From positions 1 through 14,502 of the forward strand of contig JAIXYF010000351.1 of assembly GCA_027490345.1 (NCBI GenBank): 14,502 nucleotides of DNA. Reading direction: 5' to 3'. The stretch is from Novosphingobium sp. Lineage in GTDB: Bacteria > Pseudomonadota > Alphaproteobacteria > Sphingomonadales > Sphingomonadaceae. Each line of letters starts with the position of its first letter. The stretch's first letter is position 1. This document shows, in pieces, positions 1 to 6,323 of this stretch. A model generated the notes under the pieces. That model was given only the letters and a program-made list of their open reading frames with translations, did no database searches and was not told the origin of the DNA. The position numbers and the translations under genes were made by a program.

Positions 1-262
1 GCACGCCGCGCATCGGCTCGTTCAGCGGCAGGCGCGAGGTGCCGGAACCCATGCCGTTCATCGACATCCACGAGGTGGCGATTTGGCCATGCTCCATCTT
101 GCTGTGGTCCTTCGCGGCATGATCCATGCTCCCATGGTCCATAGCACCATGGTCCATCTGCGAATGATCCACCGGAGCTTGGTCCATCTGCGAATGGTCC
201 ATCTGGGCCAGCGCCGCTGTGGGGGCCAGCACGCTGCCCAGCAGGAAAATCAAGGCTTTCAT
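1..262 (-). CDS. Secreted Met/His/Asp-rich protein, N-terminal part (cut by window edge)
   Basis: Reading leftward from the ATG at 262-260, the frame stays open for 87 codons to the window edge, so the C-terminus is missing. Residues 1-19 form a signal peptide (MKAL, a hydrophobic stretch, then ALA before Q20), so export is expected. Residues 21-58 are a run of MDHSQ, MDHG and MDHA type units rich in Met, Asp and His. Such N-termini occur in periplasmic or outer-membrane copper-handling proteins such as CopB, and a copper or other soft-metal role is inferred from composition alone. After residue 60 the sequence changes to a Met/Gly/Ser-rich non-repetitive stretch (ATSWMSMNGMGSG) that probably starts the main domain, which I do not recognise. 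The start codon lies one base after the yggS stop (TGAGATG), so translation is probably coupled to yggS. No good Shine-Dalgarno is visible. Confidence 0.8.
   Translation of the reverse strand, partial: MKALIFLLGSVLAPTAALAQMDHSQMDQAPVDHSQMDHGAMDHGSMDHAAKDHSKMEHGQIATSWMSMNGMGSGTSRLPLNEPMRGV
136..205. repeat. Short direct repeats encoding MDH units
   Basis: The 16-mer GGTCCATCTGCGAATG occurs at 151-166 and again at 181-196, offset by 30 bp. Its first ten bases occur a third time at 196-205, and GGTCCAT also occurs at 136-142. On the minus strand these encode the MDHSQ/MDHG units of the secreted protein, so this is an in-gene repeat able to expand or contract in frame. Confidence 0.75.
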
Positions 263-263
263 C

Positions 264-956
264 TCAACCACGCGCGCCAAACAGCGCCGAACCCACGCGC
301 ACATGCGTGGCGCCCAGCATCACCGCCGTCTCGAAATCGTCGCTCATGCCCATCGATCGGGCAGCAAGGCCATGATCGTCCGCCAGTTTGGCCAGCAGCG
401 CAAAGAACGGCGCGGCCTCGATCCCGGCAGGCGGCACGCACATCAGCCCGGCCACCGGCAGCGCTGCCGCGCGCGCTTCGGCCAGCAGCGCGGGCAGATC
501 GGCCACGGCGCAGCCGCCCTTCTGCGGCTCATCGCCGATATTCACCTGCACCAGCAGCGGCACGCGGCGGCCGGTCTTGTCCATCGCCCGCGCCAGCGCC
601 GTGAGCAGCGAGGAACGGTCGAGCGAATGGATGCAATCAAACCGGCGCACTGCCTCTTCGGCCTTGTTGGACTGGAGCTGGCCGACCAGATGGAGCTGCA
701 CATCCGGCCAGGCTTCCTGCAGCGCAGGCCACTTGGCATCGGCCTCCTGCACGCGGTTTTCACCGAACACGCGCTGTCCCTCGGCCAGCAGCGGCAGGAT
801 CGCCTCGGCTGGATGAGTCTTGGATACGGCAACCAGCGTCACGTCCTGCGCCTTGCGCCGGGCGATGGCGGCGCTGCGGGCGATGCGCGCCCGGATCGCG
901 GCAAGCGGCGTGAGGCCGAGGGGGATTTCGGCGTCCGGGGTCTCTGGATCAGTCAT
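264..956 (-). CDS. yggS: YggS/PLPBP-family pyridoxal phosphate homeostasis protein
   Basis: This 230-residue protein belongs to the YggS/PROSC family: single-domain TIM-barrel proteins that bind pyridoxal 5'-phosphate without a known enzymatic activity and help keep vitamin B6 and amino-acid/keto-acid pools balanced. The PLP lysine is in AVSKT (K46). Other family marks are FGENRVQE (residues 64-71), HLVGQLQSNK (89-98), the SMGMSDDFETAV phosphate-binding segment (201-212) and VRVGSALFG (219-227). Length is normal for the family. The ATG at 956 is used because MTDPETPDAE precedes the conserved helix. Its likely promoter lies inside the first codons of the divergent TenI-like gene. Its stop is one base from the start of the Met-rich secreted protein, so the two are probably co-transcribed, although a functional link is not obvious. 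Confidence 0.93.
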   Translation of the reverse strand: MTDPETPDAEIPLGLTPLAAIRARIARSAAIARRKAQDVTLVAVSKTHPAEAILPLLAEGQRVFGENRVQEADAKWPALQEAWPDVQLHLVGQLQSNKAEEAVRRFDCIHSLDRSSLLTALARAMDKTGRRVPLLVQVNIGDEPQKGGCAVADLPALLAEARAAALPVAGLMCVPPAGIEAAPFFALLAKLADDHGLAARSMGMSDDFETAVMLGATHVRVGSALFGARG

Positions 957-964
957 GACGCGGT

Positions 965-993
965 GCTATAGGCGGCCCATGCATCGGTGTCAT
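965..993 (-). promoter_or_regulatory. Candidate yggS promoter, possibly leaderless
   Basis: On the minus strand ATGACA (993-988; 5 of 6 to the sigma70 -35 consensus) is followed after 17 bp by TATAGC (970-965; 4 of 6 to the -10). The predicted start falls at 958-956, on or next to the yggS ATG. The -10 overlaps the palindrome CTATAG (966-971). Inference from spacing and match only. Confidence 0.4.
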
Positions 994-1539
994 CCTGTCC
1001 CGCGGATCGTCCTCCTCAGCGATGCGCGCAATGACAACCATCTGGAAACGGCCATTTCGCGCCTGCCACGTGGCAGCGCGCTGGTGTTTCGCCACTATCA
1101 CCTGCCCCCCGCCGCGCGCCGCGCCCGGTTTGCGGTGCTGCGGCGGCTGTGCGCGCGGCGCGGGGTGCTGATCATCACGGCGGGCGAGGCGCGCGGCTGG
1201 CGCGCAGACGGGCGCTATGGCGCGCCGCAAAGCCTTGGCCGCCCGGCTCCCGGCCTGCGCCTCGCGACCGCGCATTCGCTGGCCGAGATCGGCGCGGCGG
1301 GGCGCGCGCGGGCCTCGGCTATTCTCCTCTCGCCCGTCTTCCCCACGCGTTCGCATCCCGGCGCGCCGGTGCTGGGGCCGGTGCGCTTCCTGCTGCTGGC
1401 GCGCCGCGCGCCGCTGCCGGTGATTGCGCTGGGCGGCATGACAAAGCACCGCGCCGCAAGGCTCCCGGTGCGGGGCTGGGCGGCGATCGACGGGCTGACG
1501 CAGAACCCGCCGAAGACAGCGAATCGCCGGGATTCCTAG
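979..1539 (+). CDS. TenI/ThiE-like (thiamine phosphate synthase family) protein, degenerate
   Basis: A 186-residue protein of the thiamine phosphate synthase/TenI fold. Recognisable parts are the first beta strand (IVLLSD, residues 10-15), LVFRHYHLP (35-43) where ThiE has its pyrophosphate-binding QLRxK strand, LSPVFPTRSHPG (117-128) and VIALGGM near residues 149-155. The HxGQ(E/D)D motif of true ThiE is not visible (the region reads DGRYGAPQSLG), the lysine after R38 is absent, and the protein is shorter than typical ThiE. It may therefore not make thiamine phosphate; TenI-like proteins of this kind have unclear roles. The ATG at 979 is chosen because the open frame further left (to 820) would run antisense through yggS and has no family similarity. 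Only 22 bp separate it from divergent yggS. TATAGG at 967-972 sits 7 bp before the ATG, so a leaderless transcript is possible. Confidence 0.75.
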   Translation: MHRCHPVPRIVLLSDARNDNHLETAISRLPRGSALVFRHYHLPPAARRARFAVLRRLCARRGVLIITAGEARGWRADGRYGAPQSLGRPAPGLRLATAHSLAEIGAAGRARASAILLSPVFPTRSHPGAPVLGPVRFLLLARRAPLPVIALGGMTKHRAARLPVRGWAAIDGLTQNPPKTANRRDS

Positions 1540-1613
1540 GGTTTCGCGCGCCATGTCGGCTTGACGCCATCCCCTCTTCAGGCGCATGAGGAGCGCAAGA
1601 AGGGACAGGTCTG

Positions 1614-4019
1614 ATGGCATCTCGCGCACTCGTTTCCTCCGCTGGCGGCCGCTCTGCCAAGAGCGCGGACTGGCGCGCGATCCTGCGCCGCAGCTTCCGC
1701 CGCAGCGCGGAGCTGATCGGGGCGACGGCGCTGTTTGCCGCGATGATCGCGCTCGGCCTCGCGCTGGCGAGCTACACGCAGACCGATCCCTCGGGCAGCA
1801 CCGCATCGGGCAGCCCGGTTGAAAACTGGATGGGTCTGCCCGGCGCCTGGGCGGCAGAGCGCGTGCTTCTGATCTTCGGTCTGCCCGGTGTGCTGCTGCT
1901 GCCGCTGCTCTATATCTTTGCGCGGCGGCTGTGGGATGCAGCGGGCGATCTGATCGACATGGACGAGGAGGACGAAGGCTTCGCCCCGCTTCCCGCATGG
2001 TGGCGCCTCGCGCTGCTGCTATCGCTGGCCATGGCGCTGATCGGCACCACGCTGGCCCTGATCTTCACCGCGCCTGGCGGCACGCTTCCCGCCGGGGCCG
2101 GAGGGATCAGCGGCTTGCTGGGCGCGGCGGCGATCCGTGGCATCGCGCAGTGGCTGCCCGGCGCTGAACTGTGGATCGCGCGCGGCGCCGCTTTGCTTAC
2201 CGCGCTTTCGGGCCTTGTCGTCACCGCGCAGGTCTTCACGTTCGATTGGCACCGTCTGCCGCGCATGCCCCGCTTCCTGCGGCGCGCAGACCGCCCGGTG
2301 AGCGAGGCCGCTGCCGGGGTCGCCGCGCTGCTGCCAAGGCGCCAGCCCAAGCCGCGCCCCGAAGCGGGCGAAGCGGCTGTGGCCGCGCTGGAAACCCCCG
2401 AAGCGCCCGCTGCTCGCCGCCGCCCGACCGAGATCACCGATCCCTCGCGCCCGCCCGCCCCGGCGCAGCTGGGCGGCAAGGCGCGGCAGGGCGATCTGTT
2501 CGACCAGTACGATCTGCCCGGGCTCGACATTCTGGAGCCGCTACCTGTTTCCACCGGGCCGAAGATCGACAAGCTCGCGCTCGAACGCAACGCGCGCCTG
2601 CTGGAAAACGTGCTCGACGATTTCAACGTGAAGGGCGAAATCACCGCAGTGCGCACGGGCCCGGTCGTCACGATGTACGAGCTGGAGCCAGCGCCGGGCA
2701 TCAAGGCCAGCCGGGTGATCGGTCTGGCCGACGATATCGCCCGCAACATGAGCGCGATTTCCGCGCGCGTCTCCTCGATCCCGGGCCGCACGGTGATGGG
2801 CATCGAACTGCCTAACGCGGTGCGCGACATGGTCTCGTTCCACGAGCTTGTCTCTTGCGACAAGTTCGTCAATTCCAAGGGCATGTTGCCGATCATCCTC
2901 GGCAAGGACATCGCGGGCGAACCCATCGTCGCCGATCTGGCCACGATGCCGCACTTGCTGGTGGCGGGCACCACCGGTTCAGGCAAGTCGGTCGGCCTCA
3001 ACTGCATCCTGCTGTCGCTGCTCTATCGGCTCACCCCGCAGCAGTGCCGCCTGATCCTCGTCGATCCCAAGGTGCTCGAACTCAAGTCCTACGATGACAT
3101 TCCGCACCTCCTCTCGCCCGTGGTGACGGAGCCCGCCAAGGCGGTGCGCGCGCTGAAATGGGCGGTGGAGGAAATGGAACGCCGCTACCGGATGATGTCG
3201 TCGGTCAGCGTGCGCAACATCGCCGGCTTCAACGAAAAGGTGCGCGCCGCCGCCAGCAAGGGCAAGCCGCTGGGCCGCCGCATCCAGGTCGGCTTCGATC
3301 CCGATACCGGCGAGGAACTGTTCGAGGAACAGCAGCTCGATTATCAGGTGCTGCCGCAAATCGTGGTGATCGTCGACGAACTCGCCGATCTCATGGTCAC
3401 CGTGGGCAAGGAAATCGAAGTCCTGATCCAGCGCCTTTCGCAAAAGAGCCGCGCGGCTGGCATCCACCTTATCATGGCCACGCAGCGCCCCTCGGTCGAT
3501 GTCATCACCGGCGTCATCAAGGCCAACCTGCCCACCCGTATCAGCTTCGCCGTGACGAGCCGCATCGACAGCCGCACGATCCTGGGCGAACAGGGCGCCG
3601 AACAACTGCTCGGCAAAGGCGACATGCTCTACAAGCCCAGTACCGGCGCGATCAGCCGTGTCCACGGCCCGTTCGTGAGCGACGAGGAAGTGGAGCGCGT
3701 GGCCGATCACTGGCGCGGGCAGGGCAGCCCGGACTACGTCGATTCCGTCACCGAAGAGCCGGAAGACGGCAGCTTCGGTTTCGATGATCTGGACGCCACC
3801 GCATCGGACAACCCGGAAGAACGCAAGTACCGGCAGGTGTGCCAGCTGGTGTTCGAAAGCCAGAAGGCCTCCGCCAGCTGGGTCCAGCGCCAGATGGGCG
3901 TGGGCTACAACACCGCCTCCAAGTGGATCGAGCGCATTGAAGCTGATGGCTTCGTCGGCCCCGCCAACCACGTGGGGCGGCGCGAGATTTACCGCGACAA
4001 GGACGGCAATCCGCTCTGA
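1614..4019 (+). CDS. ftsK: DNA translocase FtsK (SpoIIIE family)
   Basis: An 801-residue septum-anchored DNA pump that couples chromosome dimer resolution and segregation to division. The N-terminus has four predicted membrane helices (about residues 33-55, 83-103, 130-152 and 180-205). A rather short proline/alanine-rich linker follows (about 215-310). The motor comes next, with Walker A GTTGSGKS at 452-459, Walker B VVIVDE ending at D588-E589, and the FtsK-typical MATQRPSVDVITG and NLPTRISFAVTSRIDSRTILG. The C-terminal winged-helix gamma domain (about 735-795, VCQLVFESQKASASWVQRQ onward) reads orienting sequences and contacts XerD in known systems. All domains are complete. The ATG at 1614 follows a purine-rich AAGAAGGGACAGG. 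It lies 74 bp after the TenI-like gene and may be read with it or from a weak TTGACG-led promoter near 1561. The usual alphaproteobacterial follower lolA is not next to it. Confidence 0.97.
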   Translation: MASRALVSSAGGRSAKSADWRAILRRSFRRSAELIGATALFAAMIALGLALASYTQTDPSGSTASGSPVENWMGLPGAWAAERVLLIFGLPGVLLLPLLYIFARRLWDAAGDLIDMDEEDEGFAPLPAWWRLALLLSLAMALIGTTLALIFTAPGGTLPAGAGGISGLLGAAAIRGIAQWLPGAELWIARGAALLTALSGLVVTAQVFTFDWHRLPRMPRFLRRADRPVSEAAAGVAALLPRRQPKPRPEAGEAAVAALETPEAPAARRRPTEITDPSRPPAPAQLGGKARQGDLFDQYDLPGLDILEPLPVSTGPKIDKLALERNARLLENVLDDFNVKGEITAVRTGPVVTMYELEPAPGIKASRVIGLADDIARNMSAISARVSSIPGRTVMGIELPNAVRDMVSFHELVSCDKFVNSKGMLPIILGKDIAGEPIVADLATMPHLLVAGTTGSGKSVGLNCILLSLLYRLTPQQCRLILVDPKVLELKSYDDIPHLLSPVVTEPAKAVRALKWAVEEMERRYRMMSSVSVRNIAGFNEKVRAAASKGKPLGRRIQVGFDPDTGEELFEEQQLDYQVLPQIVVIVDELADLMVTVGKEIEVLIQRLSQKSRAAGIHLIMATQRPSVDVITGVIKANLPTRISFAVTSRIDSRTILGEQGAEQLLGKGDMLYKPSTGAISRVHGPFVSDEEVERVADHWRGQGSPDYVDSVTEEPEDGSFGFDDLDATASDNPEERKYRQVCQLVFESQKASASWVQRQMGVGYNTASKWIERIEADGFVGPANHVGRREIYRDKDGNPL

Positions 4020-4122
4020 ACCGGGCAGTGCAGCCCCTGCGTCCTTAAACTTTGCGCTGGCCCGCCGTCCTATTTTGATGACCGGTGGGGGCGCGGCTTG
4101 CCCTAAGCGCTGCCGCCGGTTG

Positions 4123-4143
4123 CCCGCCCGTGATGGCGGGTTT
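4123..4143 (+). terminator. Weak intrinsic terminator-like hairpin after ftsK
   Basis: CCCGCC (4123-4128) and GGCGGG (4135-4140) form a perfect 6-bp stem with a 6-nt loop, followed by only three T residues, about 100 nt after the ftsK stop. The short T run makes termination uncertain. A smaller GGGC/GCCC hairpin lies at about 4023-4036. Otherwise I see no clear promoter or gene in the 153 bp between ftsK and the next start. Confidence 0.4.
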
Positions 4144-4172
4144 CCGCTGCAACGCGTGTGAAAGGCCAAGGC

Positions 4173-4607
4173 GTGCCCTATGTAGCCCTGTCGCAGTGCT
4201 GGTTCACAAGGCAGCACCAGCCAAACACCTGGCGCGTGCATGAGGACGATGGCGGGATCTACAGCATCTGCCGCCATTGCGGCCGCCGCATCGTCACCTG
4301 GGGGCGGCACCGCTGGTCGCTTGCCGACGGGCTCGATGTCGCGCGCCTTGCTGAAACCGTCACCACGCGCTTCCTCACCGTGCTCGACAGCGCGGACGAA
4401 CTGGTGGTGCGCCGCTTCACAGTCGATCACCTGCCAGACGAGGAAGCAATCGAGGCGTTCAAGCTGGAACTGCGCGAACGCTACGCGATGGACGCGCCGG
4501 GCAGCGACCTGACCCTGCTCGACAGCGCGGACAAGACAGCCGCCCGGCCGCGAAAAGTGCCCCCTATGGCCGCCGGCCGGGCACCGGATAGCCCGCGAAC
4601 CGCTTGA
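4173..4607 (+). CDS. Hypothetical protein with a single CxxC (zinc-ribbon-like) motif
   Basis: A small protein of about 144 residues that I cannot assign to a named family. It opens with PYVALSQCWFTRQHQP, then has a compact ICRHCGRRIVTWGRHRW segment in which two cysteines and several basic and aromatic residues resemble half of a zinc ribbon. An acidic, helix-prone middle (LDSADELVVRR to LELRERYAMD) follows, then a poorly ordered basic/proline tail. There is no signal peptide or membrane segment, so it is probably cytoplasmic. Two GTG starts are possible, 4158 and 4173. The second is preferred because AAAGG at 4161-4165 lies 7 bp before it, while 4158 has no Shine-Dalgarno. The last 44 bp overlap the convergent Lrp-type gene, so the tail may be unconserved or recently extended. 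Coding in this frame is supported by the coherent first 110 residues. Confidence 0.6.
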   Translation: MPYVALSQCWFTRQHQPNTWRVHEDDGGIYSICRHCGRRIVTWGRHRWSLADGLDVARLAETVTTRFLTVLDSADELVVRRFTVDHLPDEEAIEAFKLELRERYAMDAPGSDLTLLDSADKTAARPRKVPPMAAGRAPDSPRTA

Positions 4608-5031
4608 TCCGGCGAAGCGAAAAGCTGGACCGCATCGACGAAACGCCCGGCAGCCGCGCGAGGCAATCACGGTGGATGTGGTCATACTGATCGAGATCCG
4701 CGGCGGCTACGCGCAGCAGATAGTCTGCTCCGCCCGACATCAGGTGGCATTCGAGAATGTCGTCGAAATCCCCTACCGCGCGCTCGAACCGGTCCATTGC
4801 CTCGCGGCTCTGGCTGGTCAGCGTGATTTCCACGAACACTTCCACCGCAAGGCCGATCCGGCGCGGTTCGATCCGCGCGGCATAGCCGCTGATCACGCCC
4901 GCTTCCTCCAGCGCGCGAATGCGGCGGTGGCAGGCCGAAGGAGACAGCGCCACAGCCTCTGCCAGCGCCGCAATGGGCCGTGCCGAATCGCGTTGCAGTG
5001 CGTCAATCAGCGCGGTATCAATCCGGTCCAT
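4564..5031 (-). CDS. Lrp/AsnC-family transcriptional regulator (likely regulator of ald)
   Basis: A 155-residue regulator with the standard Lrp layout. The N-terminal helix-turn-helix (about residues 4-60) contains LIDALQRDSARPIAALAEAV, SPSACHRRIRALEEAG and VISGYAARIEPRRIG. The C-terminal RAM effector/oligomer domain (about 65-145) contains VEVFVEITL, ECHLMSGGADYLLRV and the PGVSSMRSSFSLRRIK strand. Proteins of this family bind DNA as dimers or octamers and usually respond to an amino acid. It is divergent from alanine dehydrogenase, the arrangement seen for AldR/AdeR-type activators that respond to alanine, so alanine is the most likely effector; this is inferred from context. Start ATG at 5031 with AGGA (5044-5041) 9 bp upstream. 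Its 3' end overlaps the convergent CxxC gene by 44 bp. Confidence 0.92.
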   Translation of the reverse strand: MDRIDTALIDALQRDSARPIAALAEAVALSPSACHRRIRALEEAGVISGYAARIEPRRIGLAVEVFVEITLTSQSREAMDRFERAVGDFDDILECHLMSGGADYLLRVAAADLDQYDHIHRDCLARLPGVSSMRSSFSLRRIKRFAGYPVPGRRP

Positions 5032-5045
5032 GAAAAAAATTCCTG

Positions 5046-5080
5046 CAAATTTTGTCTTGGGCCGGAAATATCACCAAAAT
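5046..5080. promoter_or_regulatory. Candidate Lrp-type operator and ald promoter
   Basis: CAAATTTTG (5046-5054) is a perfect inverted repeat around one central base, and the surrounding 15-mer matches about 11 positions of the E. coli Lrp consensus as I recall it. TTGTCT (5052-5057), a 17-bp spacer and CAAAAT (5075-5080) form a plausible sigma70 promoter towards ald (4 of 6 at each element). ATTTTG (5049-5054) and CAAAAT (5075-5080) are themselves an inverted pair 20 bp apart. The region is AT-rich compared with its surroundings. Confidence 0.45.
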
Positions 5081-5166
5081 AGCCGCCAGCAAGCCATCAA
5101 TCAGGTAAAACGGCGCACGGCATCCGGGGTATCCTCGCAGCAGCGGCAAACCCAAAGGAGCCTGTC

Positions 5167-6282
5167 ATGCGCGTCGGTACGGTCCGGGAAATCAAGAACC
5201 ACGAATATCGCGTCGGGCTGACCCCGGAAAGCGCGCGCGAGCTTGCCGCGCACGGCCATGACGTCTGGGTGGAAACCGGCGCAGGCCTTGGCATCGGCGC
5301 GACGGACCGGGATTATGAAGCGGCGGGTGCGGTCATCCAGCCCGACGCGGCCACGATCTTTGGTGCTTGCGAACTGGTGGTAAAGGTCAAGGAACCGCAA
5401 GCCGCCGAGCGCGCACAGCTGCGCGAAGGGCAGATCCTGTTCACCTACCTTCACCTCGCGCCCGATCCGGAGCAGACGGCCGATCTCGTCAAGTCCGGCG
5501 TCACCGCGATTGCCTTTGAAACCGTCACCGGCCCGGGCGGACAGCTGCCGCTGCTCAAGCCGATGAGCCAGGTGGCCGGGCGCATGGCGATCCAGGCCGG
5601 GGCGACCGCGTTGGAAAAGGCGCACGGCGGGCGCGGCGTGCTGCTGGGCGGCGTGCCGGGCGTGCTGCCGGGCAAGGTTGCGGTGATCGGCGGCGGCGTT
5701 GTGGGGTTCAACGCGGCGCAGATGGCCGCCGGGCTGGGCGCCGATGTCACCATTCTCGACCGCGATGCCGAAGTGCTGGAACGGCTCGCCGCTCATTTCG
5801 AAAGCCGCGCCAAGACGCGCTTTTCCAACCGCGCCAACCTTGCCGATTGCGTGGCTGAGGCCGACCTTGTGATCGGCGCGGTGCTGATCCCCGGCGCCGC
5901 TGCGCCCAAGCTTGTAACCCGCGCCATGCTGGGCACGATGAAGCCCGGTGCCGTGCTCGTCGATGTCGCCATCGATCAGGGTGGATGCTTTGAAACCAGC
6001 CGCGCCACCACCCATGCCGATCCGACATATGTGGTTGATGGCATTGTTCATTATTGCGTAGCCAACATGCCCGGCGGCGTCGCGCGCACCAGCACCTATG
6101 CGCTGGGTAACGTGACCCTGCCACATACCCTGAAGATAGCCGACCTAGGCTGGAAGGCAGCGCTTGCCGCCAATCCCCACCTCGCCGAAGGGCTTAATGT
6201 CCACGCGGGCGAGGTCACGTATGCCGCCGTCGCGCGCGAGCTGGGCTATCCCCATCGGCCAGTAGAGGAACTACTCGCTTGA
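5167..6282 (+). CDS. ald: Alanine dehydrogenase
   Basis: A 371-residue NAD-dependent L-alanine dehydrogenase that reversibly converts L-alanine to pyruvate and ammonia in the cytoplasm; length is as expected. It starts with the typical MRVGTVREIKNHEYRVGLTP, where R15 binds substrate carboxylate in known structures. The catalytic lysine is in VKVKEP (K75) and the catalytic histidine in YLHLAPD (H96). The Rossmann motif is VIGGGVVG (174-180) with D198 for the NAD ribose, D270 in VAIDQGG completes the active site, and the H96/D270 numbering agrees with the M. tuberculosis enzyme as I recall it. A strong AAAGGAG (5154-5160) precedes the ATG by 6 bp. The gene faces away from the Lrp/AsnC regulator, which probably induces it when alanine is abundant. 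No convincing terminator was found in the 41 bp before the next gene. Confidence 0.97.
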   Translation: MRVGTVREIKNHEYRVGLTPESARELAAHGHDVWVETGAGLGIGATDRDYEAAGAVIQPDAATIFGACELVVKVKEPQAAERAQLREGQILFTYLHLAPDPEQTADLVKSGVTAIAFETVTGPGGQLPLLKPMSQVAGRMAIQAGATALEKAHGGRGVLLGGVPGVLPGKVAVIGGGVVGFNAAQMAAGLGADVTILDRDAEVLERLAAHFESRAKTRFSNRANLADCVAEADLVIGAVLIPGAAAPKLVTRAMLGTMKPGAVLVDVAIDQGGCFETSRATTHADPTYVVDGIVHYCVANMPGGVARTSTYALGNVTLPHTLKIADLGWKAALAANPHLAEGLNVHAGEVTYAAVARELGYPHRPVEELLA

Positions 6283-6323
6283 AACCGATCCGGAGTTAAC
6301 CCGGCTCTAAGCCTGCTTGCGCT

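Noticed and set aside
136..205. Regularly spaced repeats that might suggest a CRISPR array
   Set aside because: The units are short, uneven, in frame and encode MDH motifs of a protein.
219..971. A 250-codon plus-strand frame opposite yggS
   Set aside because: It mirrors an unmistakable YggS protein and has no recognisable domain.
820..978. An N-terminal extension of the TenI-like protein to 820
   Set aside because: It would run antisense through the yggS start with no family similarity; the ATG at 979 begins directly before the first beta strand.
1561..1589. TTGACG 17 bp before GCATGA as an ftsK promoter
   Set aside because: The -35 is good but the -10 match is poor, so it is mentioned only under ftsK and not listed as a site.
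949..1998. A 349-codon minus-strand frame opposite the TenI-like gene and the ftsK start
   Set aside because: Arg/Ala/Pro-rich composition with no domain logic; it is the shadow of two supported genes.
3717..3724. GGGCAGGG inside ftsK, matching the E. coli FtsK-orienting KOPS pattern (another, reversed, at 11012-11019)
   Set aside because: Two copies in opposite orientation in 14.5 kb of GC-rich DNA are within chance expectation, and KOPS may differ in alphaproteobacteria.
2979..4685. A 568-codon open frame on the minus strand opposite ftsK
   Set aside because: It lies antisense to an intact, strongly recognised ftsK and shows no family motifs. Long antisense frames are common where G/C at third codon positions removes stop codons.
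6283..6323. A possible terminator after ald
   Set aside because: Only a 4-bp CCGG/CCGG pairing with no T run; not convincing.
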